Source: Blattamonas nauphoetae (taxonomy: Eukaryota; Preaxostyla; Oxymonadida). Taken from it: a stretch of 64,000 nt of DNA. Shown here piece after piece: positions 8,493-19,589 of this stretch. Both the position numbers and the translations under genes were made by a program. The notes beneath the pieces are model-generated. The model was not told the origin of the DNA. It did not search any database and worked only from the letters and a program-made list of their open reading frames with translations. Location: the NCBI GenBank assembly GCA_033064195.1, contig JARBJD010000004.1:1-64000 (forward strand), read 5' to 3'. Position 1 is the stretch's first letter; each line of letters begins with the position of its first letter.

Positions 8493-9310
8493 TTCGTTTT
8501 TGATGGCGTTCGATATTTCTTAACCAATCTTGTCCCCTCATGCACAAAGAACTTGCGAAAGAGAATCTGAAGCAGATGTACACAAATCGTCCTGGAACAA
8601 TTCCAGCAGAAAATATATCGTTCTATCCATTTCAGAAGACACCAACGGCAACAGGAATTGATTGTACTCAGCAAATGGTTCTCGTGAATGCCAAGGATAT
8701 CATGCTTCTCTTCCGTCACTACGACAATGAAGTCACTTGTTTCCACAATCCAATGCAGAAGGATATCCAAGTGAATCTACTCGACAAATACTATCCAGAT
8801 CAACCGACAACAACTATTGGAGCTCGCTTCTATCAGTTCGCATTATCGACTCTTCATCTCGATTCCTATCTAGCTGTTCCTGACGACTTGGAGCGATCAC
8901 TGACAGATTCTCTCGTTGAAGAGAAACTCACTGGTGATCAGACTTATCCCAATGAGACAATGACAAGAGTTCGACCGATTCATGACAACACTGACTTCCT
9001 TATGTGCTTTTCAACACAGAGAAGTGGGTGTCCAACGAACTGTAATGATTCCATCAGTTCCAAAGGAAACGTTCCTGTCACTTTAAGATCATATACCATT
9101 TGTCAAGGTAAGCTGGACACATACTACAATGTCTACAATCCAAGTCAAAGTGGTGGAAACATGACAACATTTACTCATCCTCCAGCACCAATTTTAGCAA
9201 CAACCGCAACCACATGGTGGGTATTACGATACAGTAATGGTGAACCAAAAGTTGAGTACTACCCAAATCACACATTGAAAGCGTTGCACAAAGATTTAGG
9301 AATCATGTAG
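8493..9310 (+). pseudogene. Capsid-like gene 1, copy B, truncated and rearranged
   Basis: Bases 8493-8555 match the region around codon 295 of the intact gene (FLTNLVPSCTKN), then the frame breaks and homology resumes around codon 375 at about 8565, after loss of about 80 codons. From there it is open to TAG at 9308-9310 and closely follows the intact protein, including the PPAPILA and WWVLRYSNGEP tail. More than 290 N-terminal codons are missing and no viral box precedes it, so no complete capsid subunit can be made from this copy. Confidence 0.8.
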
Positions 9311-9350
9311 AGACTCTCATCGGGAGTTCGAAGCCTCTGGCGAGACAAAA
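9311..9350 (+). repeat. Short inserted repeat s1
   Basis: An insertion absent from copy A, containing GGGAGTTCGAAGCCTCTGG followed by CGAGAC. A related sequence is inserted at 12526-12562. Confidence 0.4.
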
Positions 9351-9372
9351 CAGGTAAAGAAATGATTGATAT

Positions 9373-9394
9373 TGTATTTTTTATTTTTCAATCA
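9373..9394 (+). promoter_or_regulatory. Plus-type viral box before capsid-like gene 2, copy B
   Basis: TATTTTTTATTTTT then CAATCA before the ATG at 9395, identical to copy A. Confidence 0.6.
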
Positions 9395-11074
9395 ATGAGA
9401 AGTATCAGATCAAATCAATCCAAACCAACATCGACATTAATTGAGCAAATTGAAGTGCAATCATATCTGCCAAAACAATGGGATTCAGAGCCACACATTT
9501 ATTCCATCCAAGAAGTGCATCCAACGAATCCACCTATGCCTTGCAGAATCGGAGATGAGATTGAAGTTCCACTGTGTTATGATGGTCATGATGTGACTGA
9601 GTTTGCGAAGAGTCATTTACGAATAGATCTAACGATCACTGTTCCGTATGAGCAACCGACGACAGACAGAAACTACTACCCGAACATGTATGCAATGTTC
9701 TACGGATATAAGTCATCATCAGATGCAATTCGAGATATGAGACTCGTCGACAGTAAAGGAAACATCATTGACAATACACTCCAGAATAATCATGTTCACG
9801 AATCATTTCTGTATCATACATTCAAGTCATTTGAAGAGAAAAACAACATGAAGCATTGCTACAGTCTTTTTGAAAATGTTCAGAGAATGGATCCAAGTGT
9901 TTGTGGATGCTACTTTTCTCCAACTCCAAATACTGAAACAGTGTTCCCAATTGCAATTCCTCTGGATATTCCGTTTGTGAATTTACTTCCACTGAGTACT
10001 TTTGATCAGTATCCAAATTCCATCTTTGGCAATTTACGTTTGAGATTTCATTTGACAACTGATTCACTTGTGTACCGTCCGATTCGAGTACCCACAGTCA
10101 TTCGAAAAGGACTTGAACGATACGTGGAGAAAGATCCAACAGGAAAATATACTACTCACAAATCTCATCACGCACTATTACAAGATGGAGAATTCTCAAA
10201 TGTGACTCTGGAATTCACACAAATTGGAAATCCAGTTTATCAATATTATACATATTCAGATCCAGATCCAAGTACTGGAATTGTGCATACTACAGTTTAA
10301 TCAACCACTTCCACGGTTCTGAATTCATCTGTAGACAAGGTCACTTCGATTTGCTACGGATATCAAATCACTGATGCAACGAAGCAATCCCTCTTCAACA
10401 CGTATTCAAAGACATTGTACGTCTTGAAAGCAGAAAGAATTGACACACAATCATTTCAATCATCTGCAAATGCAATGGGAGTGAGATCAAACATTAGTAT
10501 CAAACTCAACAATCTCATGAATCTTATGTGCTTATTCCCCGATCGACCAAATGAATGTACAGTCTTCAGAAATCCTCAATATGTTGGTCACTTCGAAATG
10601 CTAGGAAATAATTATCCCAAATTCCCAATGGCAACAAACTCACCAGAGTTCTATCAAATGATGATGGTGAATGGTGATTTCATTGGCTGTTCGGCAACAC
10701 AAGAGTTTGAGAATTCCATTTGTGAACCTCGCAATTACGTCTATGGTGGAAAGGAGAGCAGAAAACTGAGACCATCAACGGATGCAACTTCGTTCACATT
10801 TATGGTTCCAACAGATCGAAGTGAAATCGCTGGTGGAGAAGAAGGTATATCGACAGCAGAATCAGTGAACATTGTCTTCAGAGGAACCCCAATCAAACAA
10901 GGTGAACCTGATCCATATTTCACATCAACTCCAGAAGGTCCTCCTCCACCAATACTGGCATTACATCAAGCTACATATTGGCTGTTCTGGATTGAGAATG
11001 GACAACCACGAGTGCGATATGTCATTGATCGTCGACTCCAAGAAGCCTATGAAGAAGTGAAGAGAGGATATTAA
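9395..11074 (+). pseudogene. Capsid-like gene 2, copy B, interrupted by one TAA
   Basis: Frame starts at the boxed ATG and reads 301 codons to TAA at 10298-10300, then remains open in the same frame to the normal end at 11074. Both halves match capsid-like protein 2 of copy A; the segment before the stop is diverged. A single in-frame stop with no other damage suggests recent inactivation, or use of a full-length product only from copy A. Confidence 0.75.
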
Positions 11075-11085
11075 GAATCAAATGA

Positions 11086-11112
11086 GATATTTTATTTTTG
11101 TAGAAAACACAA
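11086..11112 (+). promoter_or_regulatory. Plus-type viral box before the 136-residue gene, copy B
   Basis: ATATTTTATTTTT followed by a 13-base spacer ending CACAA and the ATG at 11113, the same spacing as in copy A. Confidence 0.6.
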
Positions 11113-11523
11113 ATGGTCAAACGTTATTTCTCAATTCAGAATTCTCAAACTGCTCAACTCCCTCCTGATTTTACCAATTCAAGAAAACAAAAATACATCT
11201 ACTTCCTCGACTGCAAACTCATTCATGTGAAGGAAGAGATTAGTGATGCATCGACAGTCATTTCAAAAGACATTCCTCAGCACATTACAATCCATGGTGA
11301 TTGGATTCAAACTGATGCACACAATGATTCATTTGTTGCTTTGTGCAACGAACAGATTGCGAAAAGAAAGAAGTGGGAATCAAGTACACGACAATCAATA
11401 GTGAAGATCTGGTTCAAAGACAGTTCTGGTGAATCAATTGAGATGGAAACAACGGAAACAATCAATGGAAAAATAACCAAAGAGTACTATGAATTCCTTG
11501 TTGATCTCATGTTGGAGTATTGA
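11113..11523 (+). CDS. Intact viral protein of unknown function, copy B (136 aa)
   Basis: Complete frame from a boxed ATG to TGA. A small soluble protein with an N-terminal strand-rich part (YIYFLDCKLIHVKEE), a central IHGDWI segment and a C-terminal part with QSIVKIWFKDSSG and EYYEFLVDLMLEY. No signal peptide, membrane span or known motif. It lies between the capsid genes and the convergent S74 gene, with its last 17 bp overlapping the latter, so a structural or assembly role is likely but not shown. Confidence 0.65.
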   Translation: MVKRYFSIQNSQTAQLPPDFTNSRKQKYIYFLDCKLIHVKEEISDASTVISKDIPQHITIHGDWIQTDAHNDSFVALCNEQIAKRKKWESSTRQSIVKIWFKDSSGESIEMETTETINGKITKEYYEFLVDLMLEY

Positions 11524-12418
11524 TCAGTGAGTTATATTTTTGGATTAGTTCCTTGATGACCGTCTGTTGTTGTCCGACAATTGAACATAATTCCTGAATG
11601 GCTTTGATACAAAAACAGGAGAGTTCTGCATAATCAACTTGAAGACAATCTGGATTGGAATCATTCACAACCTCTGGGACTATGCCTTGGATCTGTTGAG
11701 CAATTACACCAATGTGTTTCTTCTCACTTTCCTTCTTCAAGCATTCACATTTCTCTTTGCAGTTCTTCAAGTGTTCTTCATCTGTCTCATTGTCCATTTG
11801 CTTTGTCACTTTGTTGATCTTCGAGTCGAATGTGTTGAATTGGTACTGCACGATTTCCACTTTATTCAGTTGTTCAAGAACATCGGGATATGGAACAATA
11901 TTCCTTTTGACTCTTCTGTCTGAAAGCTGAGAAAAACTTCCTGTTGGTGAGATTGAAAATACTCCTGAACCAGTGTCCTCATCGTAGTAATACAAAGCTG
12001 GTGAGTCACATGGAGACCACAGAATAATGCCATCACCATTGAACTGAATTCCAGAAGTTTCTGCAATCGATTGTGAGATTGAAATGCCAGACTTAAATGT
12101 TGAAGCCGGATATGTTCCAGGATACTTCGGAAGTGATCCTTCTGATATGTTCCACTTTGCTCCATTCACGTTGATCAATCCTCCAATTTCTGGTGTCGTG
12201 ATCGATCCATTTGTGCTCACCACTTTCTGGATTGAAGAGATCGCTGTCTTGTGTGCTTCTGTTGTCTTCTGAAGTGATTCAATCACTGCCGAATTCTCCT
12301 TGGTTGTTGACAGATTATGATCAATCATTTTCTCAATCATTTGTGAATTGTATTTTTGTCGATTCATTTCTGTTTGCTCTTTCATGGAAAATAACATTTT
12401 TGATTCACTCATGAACAT
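11507..12418 (-). CDS. S74 intramolecular-chaperone spike/fibre protein, copy B (303 aa)
   Basis: Same length and layout as copy A: N-terminal coiled coil, a small beta segment, and a C-terminal S74 chaperone beginning at SDRRVKRN with the KHIGVIAQQIQGI block. Substitutions are scattered and there is no stop or frameshift, so this copy is also potentially functional. The first ATG (12418) overlaps the end of the leader ORF (stop at 12405-12407), which would permit termination-reinitiation on one transcript. Confidence 0.85.
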   Translation of the reverse strand: MFMSESKMLFSMKEQTEMNRQKYNSQMIEKMIDHNLSTTKENSAVIESLQKTTEAHKTAISSIQKVVSTNGSITTPEIGGLINVNGAKWNISEGSLPKYPGTYPASTFKSGISISQSIAETSGIQFNGDGIILWSPCDSPALYYYDEDTGSGVFSISPTGSFSQLSDRRVKRNIVPYPDVLEQLNKVEIVQYQFNTFDSKINKVTKQMDNETDEEHLKNCKEKCECLKKESEKKHIGVIAQQIQGIVPEVVNDSNPDCLQVDYAELSCFCIKAIQELCSIVGQQQTVIKELIQKYNSLINTPT

Positions 12419-12581
12419 ACGTCACAGGCACATTATTTCTGACATACTCAGAGACTAGCGAACAGTTCTCTTCTTTCATTGATTCAATAAATGCTTGTTC
12501 TGAGCATACTCGACGTCTTTCGCTCCACTTCGGAGTGTTCGAAGTCTCTGACGAGACCTTGTACATCGCAGTTGGATTCAT
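12405..12581 (-). CDS. Leader ORF upstream of S74, copy B (58 aa)
   Basis: The ATG at 12581 follows the minus-type box. It encodes the same single ENC-type repeat as the leader in copy A but carries 12 extra codons from an inserted short repeat, and ends at a TGA lying 14 nt inside the S74 frame. Confidence 0.4.
   Translation of the reverse strand: MNPTAMYKVSSETSNTPKWSERRRVCSEQAFIESMKEENCSLVSEYVRNNVPVTYVHE
12526..12562 (+). repeat. Short inserted repeat s2
   Basis: A 36-bp insertion relative to copy A with CGGAGTGTTCGAAGTCTCTG and CGAGAC; related to s1 at 9311-9350. Confidence 0.4.
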
Positions 12582-12602
12582 TTAATACAAATTAAAAAAT
12601 TC
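12582..12602 (-). promoter_or_regulatory. Minus-type viral box before the leader ORF, copy B
   Basis: Minus-strand TTTTTTAATTTGTATTAA directly before the ATG at 12581, identical to copy A. Confidence 0.6.
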
Positions 12603-12605
12603 AAA

Positions 12606-14255
12606 AATGAAAATTCTTTCGTTGATTTCTCAGTTTTGGATTTGTCACTCAGAGCGAGGATCAATGGGTTCGATCACTCATTTCTCAACTATGCTCGTTT
12701 CCTTCCGATTCTTCGAGTTTCTGATTCTCCGGAACTGTAGGATCATCATGGTATGCTCCGTTTTTTGGATTTTCCGAACTTTTGCAGAGTTATTGGCACT
12801 TTCACAACCAGGTGCAGATCTCGGAACTTTTACGGAAAAAAGAGTATGCCACTCTCATTTTCTTCTTTTTTCAGACTTGTTTTAGCTGTTTATGGTTGAA
12901 TTGTCACCAATTTTGCACTAGTTATTGTTTCATTTTTGGTCCCACTTCCGGCTTCTTTTTTTCGTTGTTTACCCTTTTTTACCACTTCATTCATGTTTCT
13001 TTCAACTAAACTTTTTCTCCAATTCAACACACTAATTCTCGTTTACTGGATTTTCCGGACTTTTGCAGAGATCCGCCATTCAACGGCTCACTTCATATCT
13101 CGGTATTTTTCCGGAAAATCCACCATTTCACATACTTTTTTGAATCATTTTTGATGTTTTTAAGCAAAAAAGGACCAAACACAAGCGACATTTTCACTAT
13201 TGGTGTCACATTTCACGTCATTTTCACGTTCGTCAATTTCCCTCTCAGTTTCATACTTGCCCGTTTCGTTCATGTTTCATTCGCTTTCTTTTACTCTGTT
13301 TTTGTGAAAAAAGTGATGAAAATTGCAACAAAATGATGTGCTAGTGAAGTGAGAACGGCCCACAAAATGGAAGTGAATTGAGCAAAATGAAGAGGAATGG
13401 TGAAGAGATCAAATGTGAAATGGGGAGAGAAAGTGTTGAAATGAAAGGGACTACAGTCGGTTTTGAAGTGACAAAAACGGTCAAAAGTTGAGAAGTGAAA
13501 ACATGAAAAAGTGACTTTATGGGAGAACTATCCGACAAAATCTCCTCAAAATTTGAGCACACCTTACTCATACCGTGAGAAAGAAGGATTTGCAGTGAAA
13601 TTCAGATTAAAAAATCTATAGTGTCAAAATGTTGGTGCAAGTGTGTCGTCAGAGGTGTGATCGAAAAACCGACCCTCCAGAGTGAACTATAGGTGATGTA
13701 CAACCAGAATTCTCAAAAAAGGGTTGTTTTAGTACGATTGCGAAGTGATTTGAAGGAAATCAATGAGAAATGAAAATTGACAAAAAATTGTGAAAACGAT
13801 CGTGTGTCGAGGATCGTCAGAACCGAATGACGCGAATACCTGTCCACTACCGATTTGACATGTTTTGAGACCATCAGAGGGTGAAAAGTGACGTGTAGGA
13901 GAAGAGCGAGACGTCACTTTCTCCTCCTTAAAAATTTTGTCATTTTCAAAATATGTTGTGGGGTCGAATCAAACTTTTTTTTCAAAAGTGCTTTTTTCCT
14001 AAAATTTCACCTATCAACATCAATTTCGTAATTTTAGAACGTGTTTGAACACAATTTGAGACATAAAGGTGTTCATAGTGGCGAAATCCGAACATCGACT
14101 TTTTCGTCACTTTTTCGACCTAAGTTCGGTACACAGTTCGACGAATTCCCAACCGATTTTCATCAGGATTGTCTTGGTCGATGACCGACAGTGTCCCCGA
14201 GATTTTAGAATTTTTTTCAGAATTTTTCGAAATGGTTCTCACATTGGATTTCATT
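12606..14255. other. Conserved 1.7-kb block without convincing genes, copy B
   Basis: Counterpart of 5775-7440. After 14255 the copies diverge where copy A carries the 197-residue gene; homology resumes around 14290-14415. Confidence 0.5.
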
Positions 14256-14576
14256 GATTTGTGGAAAAAAAGCAAAAAACACAAAAAAAGCGCCAACATT
14301 TTTTCGAATGTTGTCAAAATTTGCTTCAAAAATGACACTTTTCACGAGGTCAAAATATTGGTCATATTTTAAGAATTTAGGCCAAATATTGATGTCATCA
14401 AAATGTCATAAATTCCTTTTAGTACAAAGTTCAAAATTGGTCAATCGGCGTTGACTTTTAGTTTTGATTTCAATGACTATTTCAGATTGGTTCTCCAGTC
14501 TTCTTCTATACTACTTGGGAGGGATCACTTTCGCTAGCAACCAACACGTTCTGAATGGAAAACTACCAATGGCCTG

Positions 14577-14950
14577 ATGATCCCTCGGTCATCTCTTCGG
14601 AGGATCGTTGATCAGGTCGGATACGGAGTCTATCGCACTCAACATACTCATTGGCTCTTTGATCAGGATGACGTTGAGCGGCACAGCTTTTCAGAATGGA
14701 TGATACATGAACACGGACATGATCCCAGATTTATCGACAGAATATGGTTCACAAACGAGTCAAAATTTACACTCGACCAAACCATCAAATTCCTCAATCA
14801 AAACTTTGTGTTAATGTTTGGTGCGCTGTTTCCTCTTTGGTCATGATCGGCCCCAAATATTACGATGGAAATCGATGGATCGGCAAGAACGGTCCCGATC
14901 CATGGCCAGCCAGAAGTCCAGACCTCACTCCTTGCGACTTCTGGCTCTGA
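14577..14950 (+). mobile_element. Mariner/Tc1-type transposase relic
   Basis: A translated stretch contains DPRFIDRIWFTNESKF, resembling the second-aspartate region of DD34-type transposases, and a later frame ends with RSPDLTPCDFWL, the classical block around the last catalytic residue of mariner transposases. The two pieces are in different frames and no complete enzyme can be read. Confidence 0.75.
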
Positions 14951-15062
14951 AGTGCGATAGCAGAAAACTAGATCGTTAGAGCGTGCCGACATGTTATCCA
15001 TCGTTGTCAAATGTGTGTAGAAAGGGAGGGTTACTCACAGATGTGTGATTAACCTGGTCCGT

Positions 15063-15612
15063 GTCACCAACCCGGAACCTGGGGTTGAAAGAAACCATAT
15101 TGGTCCAACCAAGAAAAAACAAAAATTTGAGAATTCAACTCCGCGGGGAATTCGAGAAATCCTCAAAATACGTTGTATAGTGCAGGAATGCACATTTTTT
15201 TCAAACTTTTTCAGCTCAAATCTCCACAACCACAAATCCGTTTTACACCAAATAAAAAGCATTTTTTACCGTGAATATATCGAAAAAAGACTCACAAACA
15301 ACAATACCAATTTTTTGCCTAAGACATTTTTGGGCGAGAAAAACAGCGTTTTTTCACATCTTCCTAAATGCCCCAATTTTTGCTTCAAATTGTTATCAAT
15401 ATTTTAGTTTCTTCAAAAAACGTTTCTGTGAAAAATTTCATAAAAATCGGTTCACTGGTTGTTGAGATATACTCGCACACATTTTGAAAAGTGGCCAAAA
15501 CGAGGTGTTTAAAGGATTTCTCGAATTCCCCAAATAGGAAATTTCTCAAATTTTATTTTTTCTTAGTTGGACCAAAATGGTTTATTTGGACCCCAGGTTC
15601 CGGGTTGGTGAC
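15063..15612. mobile_element. 550-bp inverted-repeat element (family R, copy a)
   Basis: Both ends carry GTCACCAACCCGGAACCTGG in inverted orientation, extended with mismatches through TTGGTCCAAC and AAGAAAAAA for about 100 bp. No coding capacity. The interior string around 15420-15475 recurs in copies at 18.2, 19.2 and 22.5 kb. Confidence 0.7.
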
Positions 15613-15639
15613 AGAACCGGGGTAATGACACATCTATGA

Positions 15640-16600
15640 AATGGTCTTTCGGGATATAGACATCCCAGAGATCGTATACCGAAGGGAAATCCTTCGCTTT
15701 GGAGCAGTCCCAGCGGTCATCCAGATGGATTCAGCCTAAATACACTCTCCGGAACCTCTTACCTACTGAATACCCTTGAACAGCTGCCGACCGTTGCGTA
15801 ATTGTCGCAAGAAACGCGAGAATCGCTCTCCATCGAGCTCTCGACCCTCTGACAATCGAGGCCTCATTCAGAGAGGCCTCTATCTTTCCCCCAGACCCTG
15901 TCAATCACATCGCTGATCTCCCCGATCAGCTACCAGACTGGTCAATTAACCCCGACCATCGTTTTGGTCTAAATATTCCCCTCCGCACAGGCCGGTTCTG
16001 TTTGTACGGAGGTGATCATCCTCCTCCATTCAATTCCAACTAATATCTTGTGAACAAAATGATACTGGGTAGGGAAGTCTCCTAAATTGTTATTTTCTCC
16101 TGGGTTGTTTGCACACGACTTAAGAAATTGTTGGAAAAGCTAGGGACGAGTGAATCTCAACAGGAACCCAAGCAGTTGCCGACTATATAGAGGATCTATT
16201 GCCACATTTGAACGGCATTTTCGATTTGCGATCGGAGTTTGGGAAGTTTTTGAAAGCAATGAGCAAGAATGATCAAACGACGTTGAACCGTTGTGCCAGA
16301 TGCACAACACCATGTGACATCACGAGATTTAGTGTTCTCTTGTCCACATGATGAGGAAGGTACAGGTTCCCGAACTTACGTTTTAACCTGATGTCTTATC
16401 GCAAAAGTTACCGGATAGAAAGAAGAGATGGCTCAACAAGCATCTTCTTCAATTGGAGACAGATGCCTTTCATTGGGCCAAAGTAGGGGTGATTTCCTTC
16501 AAGAAATCGGGTTCTGTGGAGGATCTGGCATGATCTGTCGAATTATTTCTGTTGAAGTCGGCTGAGATTACAAGTTCGGTGAATGACATCAGAATTGTGC
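15640..16600. other. Degenerate sequence, no supported gene
   Basis: GC-richer than the viral block, with short broken frames. It may be the 5' part of the DIRS-like element that follows, but nothing specific is recognised. Confidence 0.3.
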
Positions 16601-16739
16601 ATTTCATTACGTTCCCTGTTCTGGGAGATGCAGAGACGACGAAGAGAGAATCTCAGGAAAGGCAGGAGAAGAGACTAGAAGAACTGATGGAGAGAAAAGA
16701 CAAGATGATTCTCCAAAAGCGGAAACTGTAGAATGTCGA

Positions 16740-17570
16740 TCCCGAGTTTTTTTCGACAGAGCCCCAGTCAGGGGCACTCGCGTTTCCGGTCGGACAATTA
16801 TCAGGGTACCAACCACACGGGGTATGTCAGTCAATTTCAACTAAACTGCCATTCTTCCAAAAGTCAGGACAAAGGAAACACAAGAGAGAACGAAAGACAT
16901 CCCCCAGTCAGTGGAACCAATCGAGGACCATCGACTGGGAGGAAGAACAAGACACTTCAGCATGGTTTGGGATCAATTTGGCTTGGGAGACGTAGTGAGA
17001 AATGGAATCAGGGTCGAGTGGGGAGAGAATATTGGGGAGGAGCTAAGGGATGGAGTCATCAGAAAGGCGAGAATGAACGAAGTGAGGATGTGGAACCCGA
17101 CTTTCGTTGTACCCAAATCAGATGGAGGATGGAGAAGGATATTGGACTGTCGGTTTCTGAACCAACATGTCCTCTCACACCAGTTCAATTTGGAATCATA
17201 CAAAACTGTCGCCCAATAAATATCGGAAGGAAGTTGGATGTGTTTGATCGATCTCAAGCATGCATACCTCCACATAGCTCTCCACGAAAACGATCCGCCG
17301 TTCTTCGGCTTTCTTCACGATGGGACAGATTTCATTCAGCAGATATTATGCATCAGACGAGTATTTCCAATCGTCTCCTTTCTGGATGACTGTTTGGTAT
17401 TCGGGCAATCAAAGGGAGAATCTGAATCAAACGCACTCCTCCTCAGAGAACCATTAGAACTCCTGGGGTACATATTCAATGTCAAGAAGTCGCGGCTGGA
17501 GGGACGGCAACGGATTCGCGTACTCGGCCTAGAGTGGGATTCGGTAGAGATGACTGTCAGTGTGTGAAAG
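16740..17570 (+). mobile_element. DIRS/Ngaro-like reverse transcriptase relic
   Basis: Two adjoining frames together carry ordered reverse-transcriptase blocks: WNPTFVVPKSDGGWRRILDC with RFLNQHV, then CLIDLKHAYLHIALHEND, then SFLDDCLVFGQS (the catalytic DD in a LDD context), then GYIFNVKKSRLE and RIRVLGLEWD. This order and wording are typical of tyrosine-recombinase retrotransposons. Frame breaks near 17219 and between blocks show decay; RNase H and recombinase are not seen. Confidence 0.7.
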
Positions 17571-17574
17571 GAGA

Positions 17575-18090
17575 AGTGAGGAGCTACGAGAGAGCGAGTG
17601 AGAGAAAGACTCAGACAGCACGATCAGAGTGGAGTGTGAAAAACATGAAAAACCAACATTTGGACAAAAGTTCCGAACAAAAGTGTTATGAAAATCAAGA
17701 GCACCCTTCTCGGAAGGTGAAGAAGGTGGTGTGACATGTGAAAACGAGATACAAAAGTGATATGTGTGAAAAGTTGGTGAAAATGTGGTGCAAAAAAGGG
17801 ACGTCCAAAAAAAGAGGACTATGAAGGTGAGGTGTTCGGAAATCTCAAAAATTACTCGGAGGAGCATAAATGTGAAGAAAATGAAAATATTTCGATAAAA
17901 CCAAAAATTGAGAAAAAAAATGTGAAAACGATGAGGTGTCAAAACCAGAACGAAAAATTGATGCCAAAAGGCGACTCCGAGAAGAATGAAGTGAAAAAAC
18001 ACCATTCGGAGATGAATGCTGACATGAAAATGATAATTTCAAACCACCACCCGCAACAGCAACTCGAAGATCATAGTTGTGTCACCATCA
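17575..18090. other. GTGAAA-rich degenerate sequence
   Basis: Composition resembles the conserved viral block (repeated GTGAAA and AAAAGTG words). No gene supported. Confidence 0.3.
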
Positions 18091-18124
18091 TGTCCCATGT
18101 CACGAATCCGGCCCTTCTTCTCTA

Positions 18125-18615
18125 AAAATCCAAATTGGTCAAACTAAGAAAAAACTTAAATTTGAGCAATATACTCTCACGCAATCCCGAGAAAACCGCA
18201 AAATACCCCCTTATACCAGATGAAAAAAATCGTTTCGGCAATATCTCAACAACCAATGTACCGATTTCGATGAAATTTTCACAGAAACGTTTTTTTGCTG
18301 AAACGAACATTTCACCAAAAATTGTGAGAAAAAATTCTGGGTATTTGGGAAAATAGAAAAAAACCCATTTTTTTCTCGACAAAAACTTCATAGGAAAAAA
18401 TCGGTTTCTCTTTTGAGGAACTTTTGTTGAGATCTTTACGATCACAATGCATTTTATTTGATTGAAAACGGATAGCTGGTGGTAGAGATATGAGGTGAAA
18501 AAGTTGAGAAAAATGTGTGCATTCGTAAATGAAACGTATGTTGAGGTGTTCTCGGGATCGCGTGGGAGTATACTTCAAATATTTAGGATTTTTCTTTTAG
18601 TGGTGTCACCAAACC
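18125..18615. mobile_element. Family R inverted-repeat element, copy b
   Basis: Subterminal inverted repeats: ACTCTCACGCAATCCCGAGA near the left end is mirrored near 18548-18572, and the interior carries the shared TCTCAACAACCA motif. GTCAC-AATCCGG strings flank it in direct orientation. Confidence 0.55.
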
Positions 18616-18809
18616 GTCCGGTGTCACCAATCCGGCCATTGTTCTGTGAGGGACCGACGAAGTTGGCTTCATTCTCAAATCACACAAAATACAACTGCAT
18701 CGTCATCCTCCCAACTCATCTCACGGAACACAACCATGCGATCTCGGCATTTTTGGGGTGTGGATGATGAGAATAAATGAATAACAGGCATGTGAGTAAT
18801 CCAAACATT

Positions 18810-19290
18810 TTCAAAAACCCGGAACATGGGACTTGAACAATTATATGTGTCAAACAAAGAAAAATACAAATTGGTACAGCGCCAAAATACCTATATCAAA
18901 AGAAAACCTCACAATACTATGAAAGCCAGAAATGCACACTTTTTTATCAACTTTTCGGGTTCGTTTCTCCACAACCAGCCATCCGTTATGCACAAAACAA
19001 AAGGCATTGCAATCAGAATGATCTCGACAAAAGCTGCTCAAAAAATGTTAGCTATTTTTTTTCAAAGAATTTTAGGTCGAGAAAAACATGGGTTTTTTCC
19101 TATTTTCCCAAATCTCCTCAATTTTTTCTCCCACTTTTTTTGCAACATGTTTATTTCACAAAACAACCATTTTTGTGTTAAATTTCATCGATATCGATTC
19201 ACTGGTTGTGAGGTTCTAACCAACACAACTTTCTTTGGCAAAAAAGGCAAAATTGTGTGGTTTTCTCTGATTCGCGTGGGTCTTCTCGTT
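18810..19290. mobile_element. Family R element, copy c
   Basis: Shares TCTCCACAACCAGCCATCCG and the GGTTGTGAGG-type interior with copy d, and mirrored AAAACC(T/A)CACAAT near its ends. Degenerate, non-coding. Confidence 0.5.
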
Positions 19291-19589
19291 CATAAAGTCG
19301 ATCCCATCCAATCTAAATCCAGTTCCAGCGGTCCAGTCTCTTCAACCACATGAACGATCCAAGATAAGGCGTACAATCCTCCCAAGCAAGTTGGAGGGAA
19401 CGGTCTATCTGTACAGTCGAATTGTGAAAATGATGGAATCGCTCAAAAAAAAGACACGACAAAACCTTATCCTATCCAATCCATCAGCTCCACTGGTTCA
19501 GAAGAGAGGAAATAGCTAGTTCTAGACTTCATTCGTTGGTTTCACTTTCTCAAGAACTTGACTCGGAACTGGGATAAAATGAACACCCA

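Larger units (their letters stand above)
8493..14415 (+). repeat. Direct duplication, copy B of the viral module (left-truncated)
   Basis: Begins inside capsid-like gene 1 and ends near 14415, where shared sequence with about 8215 fades. Contains one gene deletion, one large truncation, one nonsense change and two short insertions relative to copy A. Confidence 0.8.

Noticed and set aside
10298-10300. TAA as a glutamine codon in copy B capsid-like gene 2
   Set aside because: TAA ends the intact capsid gene 2 of copy A and several host genes, so standard termination is the simpler reading.
1-14415. CRISPR array or prokaryotic operon interpretation
   Set aside because: No spaced direct repeats, no ribosome binding sites before ATGs, and flanking genes are intron-bearing eukaryotic genes.
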